Below are positions 1 through 6,458 of a stretch of 11,332 nucleotides of DNA, one piece after another. Location of the stretch: the NCBI GenBank assembly GCA_900767385.1, contig CAAFYY010000046.1:1-11332 (forward strand). The letters are read 5' to 3'. The notes beneath the pieces are model-generated. The model had not been told where the DNA came from. It was given only the letters and a program-made list of their open reading frames with translations, and searched no databases. Numbering within the stretch: position 1 is the stretch's first letter; each line of letters begins with the position of its first letter. The position numbers and the translations under genes are program-made. Source of the stretch: Bacteroidales bacterium (lineage in GTDB: Bacteria; Bacteroidota; Bacteroidia; Bacteroidales; Paludibacteraceae).

Positions 1-798
1 CACCATGCCGACAGCCATGTAGACACTTGGAGCGATGACTAACACAGCAAAGATGGAGAGTGTCATGCGAACGCGTTTCTGCTTTTTAGGATCTACATAA
101 CTGCGATGAGGGAACTTCAGATAACGCACCATCACAAAGGTAGCAGAAGCGATGAAGAACGAGTTGATGAAGAAAAGATAGAAGGCGCCGAAGAAGTAAT
201 TGAATTGTCCGGTGCCCAAGCCATAGCCTGCGGTACACAACGGCGGCATCAAGGCGGTAGCTATGGCAACACCGGAGACGACAGTGGTCATCTGTTGTTT
301 GCGTGAAGAGGCGATGATGCCGGCAAGGCCACCGACAAAAGCGATGAAGACGTCGAAAATAGATGGTTTGGTACGCGCCAGCAATTCCGACTGCGCATCA
401 CTCAGTGGGGTGAACAAGAAATAGAGCGAAGAGGTGAGCAGACTTAGGAGAACCATCACCAAGAGGTTTTTCAGCGACTTATGCAGCAATTCGTTATCGC
501 TGGTGCCAACGGCAAGTCCCAAGCCCATGATAGGTCCCATGAGTGGGGAGACACACATCGCACCGATGATGACAGCCGTTGAATTGACATTCAAGCCAAC
601 AGAAGCGAGAAGGATAGCGAAGATGAGCAGCCAGACATTCACCCCTTTGAATTCAGTGTTGTTGGAGATGTTGTGCATTGTAGCTTCCACGTCCGTATCC
701 ACCGAGATGTTCATCAGTTGGCGGACGAAACGGAAGAACACGTTGCCACGCTCGTTCTCTGGGGTTGGAGGCTGAGGTTCGGAATAAGGAGTTTCCAT
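1..798 (-). CDS. DUF389 family multi-pass membrane protein (C-terminal part outside window)
   Basis: The reading frame is open for 266 codons from an ATG at 796-798 to the window edge, so the C-terminus is missing. After a polar N-terminal tail of about 50 residues with a proline-rich start, a hydrophobic core begins at residue 53 with NVWLLIFAILLASVGLN. It is followed by NSTAVIIGAM and SPLMGPIMGLGLAVG (about 72-97), which is the hallmark of the DUF389 (TIGR00341-type) hydrophobic domain. Further likely membrane segments lie near residues 112-130, 147-164, 172-190, 200-223 and 246-264, and TALMPPLCTAGYGLG (181-195) is another conserved-looking loop. The protein should sit in the inner membrane. 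The family has no firmly established transport or enzymatic role, and nothing here adds one. The gene lies 24 nt past the terminator hairpin of the Skp-like gene, so it may have its own weak promoter or depend on read-through. Family call is confident; function is unknown. Confidence 0.88.
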   Translation of the reverse strand, partial: METPYSEPQPPTPENERGNVFFRFVRQLMNISVDTDVEATMHNISNNTEFKGVNVWLLIFAILLASVGLNVNSTAVIIGAMCVSPLMGPIMGLGLAVGTSDNELLHKSLKNLLVMVLLSLLTSSLYFLFTPLSDAQSELLARTKPSIFDVFIAFVGGLAGIIASSRKQQMTTVVSGVAIATALMPPLCTAGYGLGTGQFNYFFGAFYLFFINSFFIASATFVMVRYLKFPHRSYVDPKKQKRVRMTLSIFAVLVIAPSVYMAVGMV

Positions 799-821
799 AA
801 AAAGGACAAAGTCTTTAGATT

Positions 822-856
822 AAAAAAGGAGGTGCCAGCATCGCGGCATCTCCTTT
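822..856 (-). terminator. Intrinsic terminator after the Skp-like gene
   Basis: Arms at 825-836 and 845-856 pair over 12 positions with one mismatch (A-C on the minus-strand RNA, G-U on the plus-strand RNA) around an 8-nt loop. On the minus strand the stem runs straight into six T (complement of 822-827). It sits 21 nt after the stop of the OmpH-like gene and 24 nt before the DUF389 start, so it could also act as an attenuator for DUF389. Confidence 0.7.
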
Positions 857-877
857 CTCTATAATTATAAGTTATGA

Positions 878-1471
878 TTATTTCTTGCCGTAGCGTTTGT
901 TGAGGAGTTCAAGGAGTTGGTCGGTGATATCGAGACCTGGGTCGTTGAACAGGATATTGCCAGACACTGCACTTTTGGTGAGAATCAAAGAGTAGCGACC
1001 ATCAGCATTCAGGAGTTTGAGAGCGTTGTCGACGCTGTCTTGGAGTTGGATGCTCAAGTCCATCTGCTTCTCTTGAAGTTTCATACCGAGTTGGTTTGAT
1101 TGTTCCTCAAGACTCTGCTGCTCGCGTTGGAGTTTCTCTGCCTCAGAGCGGGCACGGTCTTGACTTAAGAAGGCGTTGTTGTCGACTTTCTTTTGGAAAT
1201 CAGCCATCTTATTTTCCAAAGAGCGGGCTTTTTGATTGAGGTTGACACGTGCATTCTCTGCCTCACTCATCAACTCATCATTGGCTTGGATTGCAAATTC
1301 ATAATTTGCCATGATAGTATCGAGGTCAACAATAGCGATTGCGGCAATCGCATCACCGGCAGACACGTTTGACACCGGTTTAGACTCCTTTGAGTTGTTT
1401 TGTTTGTCGCCGCAAGAAGCAAATATGGTCATTGCCAAAGCAGCCAACAAAATAGAGTAGAATTTTCTCAT
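878..1471 (-). CDS. Skp/OmpH family periplasmic chaperone-like lipoprotein
   Basis: This is a 197-aa protein of the OmpH/Skp type, a family that holds unfolded outer-membrane proteins in the periplasm. The start chosen is the ATG at 1469-1471 because it opens a clean lipoprotein signal: MRKF, a hydrophobic run, then the lipobox FASC with Cys20 as the lipidated residue. The longer in-frame start at 1690 would place about 73 unrelated residues in front and overlap the 66-aa gene. After a polar linker comes AIAIVDLDTIMANYE (44-58), the usual first strand, then a charged coiled coil from about 60 to 145 with many E, K, Q and L, then YSLILTKSAVSGNILFNDPG (160-179), the typical C-terminal strand region. 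The usual Skp is soluble, so the lipid anchor is a difference from the enterobacterial form. It lies 23 nt after the 66-aa gene and is probably co-transcribed with it. Confidence 0.88.
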   Translation of the reverse strand: MRKFYSILLAALAMTIFASCGDKQNNSKESKPVSNVSAGDAIAAIAIVDLDTIMANYEFAIQANDELMSEAENARVNLNQKARSLENKMADFQKKVDNNAFLSQDRARSEAEKLQREQQSLEEQSNQLGMKLQEKQMDLSIQLQDSVDNALKLLNADGRYSLILTKSAVSGNILFNDPGLDITDQLLELLNKRYGKK

Positions 1472-1494
1472 ATCTTTAAGTTGTATTATATCTT

Positions 1495-1695
1495 TTATTT
1501 CGTCATGACTTTTTTCTGCGCCTCCCGATCCTGAGACTGGGCACAATTGATGCCACGCTCTTTCATCGCCTTGCTGGCTCCGATGTGTGTATTGGGAAAT
1601 CTTCCGCCTTTGGTAAAGAAGACCTTTATGCCCAAAAGGAGGAACGAGATTGCCACCAAGGCCAATACGGCAAGGAAAGTATAAAGCCACTTCAT
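1495..1695 (-). CDS. Small single-pass membrane protein (KGGRFPNTH type)
   Basis: This 66-aa protein has one hydrophobic segment (about residues 3-25, MKWLYTFLAVLALVAISF and on) followed by a conserved-looking soluble tail: KVFFTKGGRFPNTHIG, KAMKERGI and CAQSQDREA. I recall similar small proteins in many Bacteroidales genomes, all uncharacterised. The motif order (FPNTH, then an A-M-R-GI helix, then CAQSQDREA) is what I rely on, not a named domain. The start at 1693-1695 puts the membrane segment at the N-terminus. An in-frame ATG at 1728 would add 11 residues but lies upstream of the best promoter candidate (1704-1734), which argues against it. The topology is probably N-out/C-in or the reverse; the sequence does not decide. 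Its stop is 23 nt before the OmpH-like lipoprotein gene, so an envelope role is a reasonable inference from context only. Confidence 0.75.
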   Translation of the reverse strand: MKWLYTFLAVLALVAISFLLLGIKVFFTKGGRFPNTHIGASKAMKERGINCAQSQDREAQKKVMTK

Positions 1696-1703
1696 ATCGA
1701 CTG

Positions 1704-1734
1704 CAAAAATAAGAATATTTCTTGACATTACAAA
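1704..1734 (-). promoter_or_regulatory. Bacteroidetes-type promoter for the 66-aa gene
   Basis: On the minus strand a TTTG (-33 type) at 1734-1731 is followed, after 19 nt, by TATTTTTG (1711-1704), a full match to TAnnTTTG. The last G of the -7 box is only 8 nt before the ATG, so the transcript would have almost no leader. The match is exact, but the region is AT-rich, so it could be chance. Confidence 0.5.
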
Positions 1735-1888
1735 ATCGGACTTCCTAAAGTGTCGAGATTAATTTTTTGAGGAACCGAGAAGCGGGAAGAAATTGGGGTT
1801 ATCCGTAAAGTCAGCAAGTTCTGATATAGAGTTGTCACACCGATTTACTTTTTTCTTTTGAGAAGGAGCTCAAATCAAAGAATTTTGC

Positions 1889-1896
1889 TACCTTTG
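1889..1896 (+). promoter_or_regulatory. -7 box of the pepD promoter
   Basis: TACCTTTG matches the Bacteroidetes -7 consensus TAnnTTTG exactly, 45 nt before the pepD ATG, giving a leader of about 40 nt. No TTTG is found at the usual 19-21 nt upstream; the nearest is at 1857-1860, which is too far. The leader itself (1897-1941) is A-rich, as is common in front of Bacteroidetes genes that lack a Shine-Dalgarno motif. Confidence 0.55.
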
Positions 1897-1941
1897 CCAA
1901 ACGAAAATCAAACTTCGAACAAACATAAATAATTCTTAGAT

Positions 1942-3384
1942 ATGAAAAATCTTGAACCAAAGGTACTGTGGAGTCAGTTCGACGCCATCTGCCAAGTGCC
2001 ACGTCCTTCAAAAAAGGAGAAACAAATCATTGCCTTTCTTCAGAAATGGGGCAAAGATCACAAACTTGAGACTATCACCGACGAAACTGGCAACGTCTTG
2101 ATGCGTATGCCAGCAACCAAAGGATACGAGAACCACCCAACCGTAGTGCTCCAAGCACACATGGATATGGTCTGCGAGAAGAACAACGATGTGAAACACG
2201 ATTTCCTCAAAGATCCTATCGAAACCTATATCGACGGCGAATGGGTCAAAGCCAAAGGAACAACCCTCGGTGCCGACAATGGCATCGGCATGGCAACTAT
2301 GATGGCTATCATGGATTCAAAAGACTTGAAACACCCAGCCCTCGAGTGTCTCTTCACCGTTGACGAGGAGACCGGTTTGACTGGTGCTTTCGGCTTGAAA
2401 CCTGGCACATTGACCGGTAAGACTCTCATCAACCTCGACTCAGAGGACGATGGCGAACTCTTCATCGGTTGCGCAGGCGGTATCGACACCCTCTGCACCC
2501 TCCGTTTCCGTCGTGCCGACGCTCCGAAAGACATGTTCTATTTCCGTGTTGCAGTGAAAGGCTTGTCTGGCGGTCACTCTGGCGACGACATCAACAAAGG
2601 CCGCGCCAACGCCAACAAACTCCTCGCTCGCTTCCTCGCTAAGGTTGCCAACCAGACTGAGATTCGTCTCGTTTCATTCGACGGTGGCAACCTCCGCAAC
2701 GCTATCCCACGCGAAGCAACAGCCGTGGCTGCTGTTCCAATGTCATACAAAGAGGAGCTCCGCATCCAACTCAACCATTTCATCGCCGACATCGAGAACG
2801 AGTACAGCGCTACAGAACCAAACTTCACAGCAGAGTTGGAAAGCACCAAACGCACTGCTTATGTGATGGAACGCGCAACATCTCGCAAACTCATCTACGC
2901 TCTCGACGGTTGTCCAAACGCTGTTCACCGTATGTGTGTTGATATGCCTGGTTTGGTTGAGACTTCTTCCAACCTCGCTTCTGTGAAGATGATTGACGAA
3001 AACCATGTTCAAATCGTCACTAGCCAACGCAGCTCTGTTGAACCAGCTAAATATGCTATGGCACAGATGATTGAAAGTCAGTTCAAGGCTATCGGCGCCA
3101 AGGTAGAGCACAGCGACGGTTACCCAGGTTGGAAACCAAATCCAAAATCAGCCATCGCCAACACCATCGCAGAGAGCTATGAGCGTCTCTTCGGCAAGAA
3201 GGCTGTCATCAAAGCTATCCACGCTGGTTTGGAATGCGGTTTGTTCTCAACCAAATATCCAGAGATGGACATGGTGTCTGTTGGTCCTACCATGCGCGGT
3301 GTTCACTCACCAGACGAGCGTCTCCACATCGGCGACACCCAGAAATTCTGGAAACTCATCGTTGACGTTTTGGAAAGACTCTAA
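1942..3384 (+). CDS. pepD: Aminoacyl-histidine dipeptidase (Xaa-His dipeptidase, M20 family)
   Basis: This 480-aa cytosolic metallopeptidase is close to the length of E. coli PepD and cleaves dipeptides such as Xaa-His. The metal and catalytic residues of the family are all visible: His73 and Asp75 in QAHMDMVCEK, Asp112 in LGADNGIGMA, the pair Glu142/Glu143 in VDEETGLTGA (general base and metal ligand), Asp166 in NLDSEDDGELFIG, and His455 in MRGVHSPDE near the C-terminus. The lid-domain motif GLSGGHSGDDI (208-218) is also present. There is no signal peptide. The gene stands alone, with its own promoter box 45 nt upstream and an intrinsic terminator starting 25 nt after the stop. Codon use looks strongly biased: Asn is nearly always AAC, Phe TTC, Pro CCA or CCT, and Arg CGT or CGC. 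This suggests high expression, but is judged by eye only. Confidence 0.95.
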   Translation: MKNLEPKVLWSQFDAICQVPRPSKKEKQIIAFLQKWGKDHKLETITDETGNVLMRMPATKGYENHPTVVLQAHMDMVCEKNNDVKHDFLKDPIETYIDGEWVKAKGTTLGADNGIGMATMMAIMDSKDLKHPALECLFTVDEETGLTGAFGLKPGTLTGKTLINLDSEDDGELFIGCAGGIDTLCTLRFRRADAPKDMFYFRVAVKGLSGGHSGDDINKGRANANKLLARFLAKVANQTEIRLVSFDGGNLRNAIPREATAVAAVPMSYKEELRIQLNHFIADIENEYSATEPNFTAELESTKRTAYVMERATSRKLIYALDGCPNAVHRMCVDMPGLVETSSNLASVKMIDENHVQIVTSQRSSVEPAKYAMAQMIESQFKAIGAKVEHSDGYPGWKPNPKSAIANTIAESYERLFGKKAVIKAIHAGLECGLFSTKYPEMDMVSVGPTMRGVHSPDERLHIGDTQKFWKLIVDVLERL

Positions 3385-3408
3385 ATAGTCCCAACGACGA
3401 TAATCACC

Positions 3409-3438
3409 AACTCCCGGCAGCAGTGTCGGGAGTTTTTT
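3409..3438 (+). terminator. Intrinsic terminator of pepD
   Basis: AACTCCCG (3409-3416) pairs with CGGGAGTT (3427-3434). The stem can extend by G-U, C-G and A-T pairs to leave a 4-nt loop. It runs into six T at 3433-3438 and lies 25 nt after the pepD stop. There is no T-run on the other strand, so it works for plus-strand transcription only. Confidence 0.85.
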
Positions 3439-3443
3439 CATAC

Positions 3444-3474
3444 AAAAAAGGATTGCCTCTCAGCAATCCTTTTC
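3444..3474. terminator. Bidirectional terminator between pepD and the minus-strand operon
   Basis: A perfect 11-bp stem, AAAAGGATTGC (3446-3456) with GCAATCCTTTT (3463-3473), surrounds a 6-nt loop. Read on the minus strand it ends in a T-run (complement of 3444-3449), 21 nt after the stop of the last operon gene at 3495. Read on the plus strand it ends in TTTTC and would back up the pepD terminator. Confidence 0.8.
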
Positions 3475-3494
3475 TTGTATCGGGTTCCGCTCCC

Positions 3495-4502
3495 CTACTC
3501 GGCCGAAGTTTCTATCACGCCAACCGTTATCGGGAGACGGTATTTTTTTGCAATCTTGAGGAGAAGCAGAGGACGCGACTCATAGGTTGTCTGAGCGCCC
3601 GTAATCTTTTCATAGCAGAAGTAGATGCCATTGGCAGAGAGTTTCAGCAAGAAAGGCTTCAACTCCACGACATTATAACTTGCTTCGGGAGAGATGGCCA
3701 CAACAAACGATTCGTTGAAATCAATGGGAGTCACCTCGCCACCTTTACCCATGAAAGCTGCCATTCCGAAATAACGGGAAAACTCCTCTTGGGTATAGAT
3801 ACATGTCGGCACTTCGTTGACATCGTTGTGAACGAAATAGTTGTGGCAGATTTCGTAAGGAACATCGGTGATAAGATAAGGGAGGAGTTCGCGTTCGAAG
3901 ACCTCCTTCGCTATCAGGCGGTAGTGAGGATGATACGCTTCGTTGAATGCCTGGGAGTGGTGATAGGCATAATGTCCCAAAGAGAGTAAGGAATCGATGG
4001 TCTTGACATCCTCCTTATAGTGTGGAAGCGCCTTGAAATCTGCGATTTTCAACACTTGAGTCCACTCTTTTTTCCAAGCCTCAACCGTAGGGAGTTGGTA
4101 GGTCTTTACGCTATGCTGGAAGGCGAGGAAGAATGCATCGAAAGGGATGATGCCATCCTCAATCAGTTCGAGACTGACGCGATAGAAGTTACCACGATAG
4201 CCCACCTGCTCGTAATAGGGGATGCCCGTGGTCTTGAGATTTTGGGAATGAAGGTATTCGCCTTCACGAACCAGATAGTTACGGGCATTCTCGTACGCCT
4301 CAGGAGCATCCGACATCAGATGTTCGGGTCCGAAAGCATCCTGGAAACAGCTTTTGTAGAAATCCTGAAGGGTGGCAACAGGATAGTGAAGGCGCTGCAA
4401 ATCGGCGGCAGCCTCCACCCTGGAATGGTCAACGGATTGAGCACAAAGCATAGAGAGATTGGCCAACATAGCCACGAGGGGGAAGAGGATCTTGTTTTTC
4501 AT
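3495..4502 (-). CDS. Secreted two-part protein of unknown function
   Basis: This 335-aa protein starts with a signal peptide (MKNK, hydrophobic run to about residue 20, likely cleavage after LCA at 21), so it is exported. There is no proper lipobox. I cannot assign a function. Two regions look separate. Residues about 40-210 are rich in aromatic residues and contain DFYKSCFQDAFGPEHLMSD, YYEQVGYRGNFYRVSLELI and HYAYHHSQAFNEAYHPHYR. Residues about 218-335 begin CHNYFVHNDVN and contain YFGMAAFMGKGG, PIDFNESFVVAI and a C-terminal PLLLLKIAKKY strand, which resembles small stand-alone secreted proteins I recall from Bacteroidales. A second in-frame ATG at 4509-4511 overlaps the upstream stop as ATGA and would add three residues (MIL); I prefer 4502 because it gives the cleaner signal peptide. 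It is the last gene of the operon, followed by the bidirectional terminator. Confidence 0.75.
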   Translation of the reverse strand: MKNKILFPLVAMLANLSMLCAQSVDHSRVEAAADLQRLHYPVATLQDFYKSCFQDAFGPEHLMSDAPEAYENARNYLVREGEYLHSQNLKTTGIPYYEQVGYRGNFYRVSLELIEDGIIPFDAFFLAFQHSVKTYQLPTVEAWKKEWTQVLKIADFKALPHYKEDVKTIDSLLSLGHYAYHHSQAFNEAYHPHYRLIAKEVFERELLPYLITDVPYEICHNYFVHNDVNEVPTCIYTQEEFSRYFGMAAFMGKGGEVTPIDFNESFVVAISPEASYNVVELKPFLLKLSANGIYFCYEKITGAQTTYESRPLLLLKIAKKYRLPITVGVIETSAE

Positions 4503-4507
4503 AAGTA

Positions 4508-5038
4508 TCATCCAAGACGTTCCATGTGATAACCGAGACGGTGCAACTGCATGAAAGCACCCATCAGATAGAGTTGATGCAAGCCCGCCACAAAAGCATG
4601 ATAAGCTTCTGGCGTAGACGGTTCGATACGCTGACGGCGTAGATTGCTCAACGTACGCGCAGCACATTCGCCAACGATATTTTGAAGTTCGTCTTGCTGT
4701 TTCTTATCCAACGACAGAACTTCGTCCATGATATACTCGTCCATGGCGTCATAGCCACGCGGAGAACGGAGTGTGTCGTAGAGGTTTTCAACGGAGTTGT
4801 AGTAGCGCCAATCGCCATCCCAGAACTGCGCGACAGCCATGCCGACATACATCATCCAGCCCAAAGCGGCCATCGGATAATTGCCAAACTCACGGATGCC
4901 ATCTTCCAGATAATGACTGGCTATTGACGTCCATTTGCCAGAGATATCTTCTGCCTCAGGCAACATGGCATCCATCTCGCCCATCATCTTGAGATAGCCG
5001 TGGAGGTCGTCCTGAACAAGTTTTTCGAAAGCGTCCAT
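4508..5038 (-). CDS. Conserved-looking cytosolic protein of unknown function (176 aa)
   Basis: This 176-aa protein has no signal peptide and no catalytic motif that I recognise. It looks mostly alpha-helical. Features that seem constrained are the aromatic/Met stretch YPMAALGWMMYVGMAVAQFW (54-73), followed by DGDWRYYNSVENLYDTLRSPRGYDAMDEYI, and the C-terminal LHQLYLMGAFMQLHRLGYHM. The 54-73 segment is hydrophobic enough to be a buried helix or a weak membrane segment. I recall similar uncharacterised proteins in Bacteroidales but cannot name a family. It starts 5 nt after the beta-CASP gene stop, and its stop overlaps or lies 5 nt before the next start, so translation of the three is probably coupled. 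Its context suggests nothing more specific than co-expression. Confidence 0.75.
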   Translation of the reverse strand: MDAFEKLVQDDLHGYLKMMGEMDAMLPEAEDISGKWTSIASHYLEDGIREFGNYPMAALGWMMYVGMAVAQFWDGDWRYYNSVENLYDTLRSPRGYDAMDEYIMDEVLSLDKKQQDELQNIVGECAARTLSNLRRQRIEPSTPEAYHAFVAGLHQLYLMGAFMQLHRLGYHMERLG

Positions 5039-5043
5039 GGGTT

Positions 5044-6447
5044 CTATAACTTAAACGATTGAAACTGTTCTGGCACTTCCACATTCTGGAAGCCTACGCT
5101 ATGCAGGGTCTCTCGGAATTTGTCGGCCACCTCCTTCTCACCGTGTACCACGAAGACGGTCTTCACCTGGTCGCGATTGAGAGGTTTCACGAAGTCAAGG
5201 AGTTCGCGGCGGTCGGCATGACCAGAGAAGCCCTCAATCTTGCAGATATCGGCTTTCACCTTACGCACCTCACCAAAGATGGAGATTTCCTTGATGCCAG
5301 GCTGTTGCAATCGGGCACCGAGAGTCGTCGGAGCACAGTAGCCGACGAAGAGAATCGTATTCTTCGGATCGTGGATGGAGTTGGCAATGTGATGTTTCAC
5401 ACGGCCTGCCTCGGCCATGCCCGAAGAGGAGAGGATGATGCAAGGACGGTTGTAGGAGTTGAGCATCTGCGACTCCTCCTTGGAACGTACGTAATGGAGT
5501 GAGGAGAATCCGAACGGATCGGCATCGTATAACATCGTGTAGTGAACGTCGTCGTTCATCACATCAGTATGCATCTTGAACACCTCGGTGGCATTGACGG
5601 CCAACGGACTGTCGACAAAGACATCGATCTTAGGGAGCAAGCCCTGATTGTGGAAGAGGTTGAGTTCGTAGACAATCTCTTGAGTGCGTCCCACAGAGAA
5701 CGATGGAATGATGAGTTTGCCTTTTTTCTTCACACAGGTGTGATGGATTACTTCAAAAAGAGCCTTGGAGATCTCGGTGTCTTCCGCATGGAGACGGTCG
5801 CCGTAGGTGGACTCCATGATGAGATAGTCGCATTGTGGAATCTGCACTGCAGGACGGAGTATCTTGCTCTTGGAGCGGCCGATATCGCCGGTGAAGCAGA
5901 TACGTTTGATGGTGTCGTTTTCATTGATTTCGATGTTGACGGCAGAGGCGCCCAACATGTGACTGGTCTGCGAGAACATCACGCTGATATTTTCGTCGAT
6001 GAAGATGCGTTTGTTTGCTGGGAGGCCGACAAAGAGCTCCATACACTTCGTAGCCTCCTTGGTGGTGTAGATAGGCTCAACGGGCGGGAGGTTGTTTTTC
6101 TTCCGTTTCTTGTTGAACCACACGATATCCAACTCCTGGATGAAGGCACTGTCTTGAAGCATCAGCGCACAGAGGTCGCGGGTGGAGTTGGTGCAGAAGA
6201 TGGAACCGCGGAATCCGTTTTTATAGAGATACGGAATCAGTCCTGCATGGTCGATGTGTGCATGCGAGAGAAAGAGGTAATCTATCGTTTGGGGTTCGAA
6301 GCCGAGGTTGCGGTTCATGGCATCGGTCTCCATACCTTTACCTTGGAACATGCCGCAGTCGAGCAAGATTCGTTTACCGTTTGCCGTAGTAATCAAGTGT
6401 TTGCTACCTGTCACTTCGCCGGCAGCACCACAGAATTTTATTGTCAT
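5044..6447 (-). CDS. Metallo-beta-lactamase fold, beta-CASP RNase-like protein
   Basis: This 467-aa protein belongs to the RNA-processing branch of the metallo-beta-lactamase superfamily (CPSF73/Ysh1-like). The zinc motif HxHxDH is clear in LSHAHIDHAG (His62, His64, Asp66, His67), followed by His163 in TSHMLGAS and Asp188 in FTGDIGRS. The beta-CASP part is shown by motif A Glu212 (MESTYGD), motif B His410 in FSGHAD and motif C His435 in VVHGE; a histidine in motif C is the form seen in RNA-acting members. GRTQEIVYEL and SSSGMAEAGRVKHH (340-353) are further family signatures. All catalytic residues are present, so a zinc-dependent RNase activity in the cytosol is expected, but the RNA target is not known. 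It is the fifth gene of the operon, 11 nt after the transglycosylase. The large open frame on the opposite strand is a shadow. Confidence 0.92.
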   Translation of the reverse strand: MTIKFCGAAGEVTGSKHLITTANGKRILLDCGMFQGKGMETDAMNRNLGFEPQTIDYLFLSHAHIDHAGLIPYLYKNGFRGSIFCTNSTRDLCALMLQDSAFIQELDIVWFNKKRKKNNLPPVEPIYTTKEATKCMELFVGLPANKRIFIDENISVMFSQTSHMLGASAVNIEINENDTIKRICFTGDIGRSKSKILRPAVQIPQCDYLIMESTYGDRLHAEDTEISKALFEVIHHTCVKKKGKLIIPSFSVGRTQEIVYELNLFHNQGLLPKIDVFVDSPLAVNATEVFKMHTDVMNDDVHYTMLYDADPFGFSSLHYVRSKEESQMLNSYNRPCIILSSSGMAEAGRVKHHIANSIHDPKNTILFVGYCAPTTLGARLQQPGIKEISIFGEVRKVKADICKIEGFSGHADRRELLDFVKPLNRDQVKTVFVVHGEKEVADKFRETLHSVGFQNVEVPEQFQSFKL

Positions 6448-6458
6448 TTGTTTTTCGG

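Noticed and set aside
1472..1690. An upstream extension of the OmpH-like protein starting at 1690
   Set aside because: It would bury the lipoprotein signal, overlap the 66-aa gene and add 73 residues with no family likeness.
3423..3989. A 188-codon open frame on the plus strand
   Set aside because: It starts in the pepD terminator and runs antisense to the 335-aa protein; it has no motif of its own.
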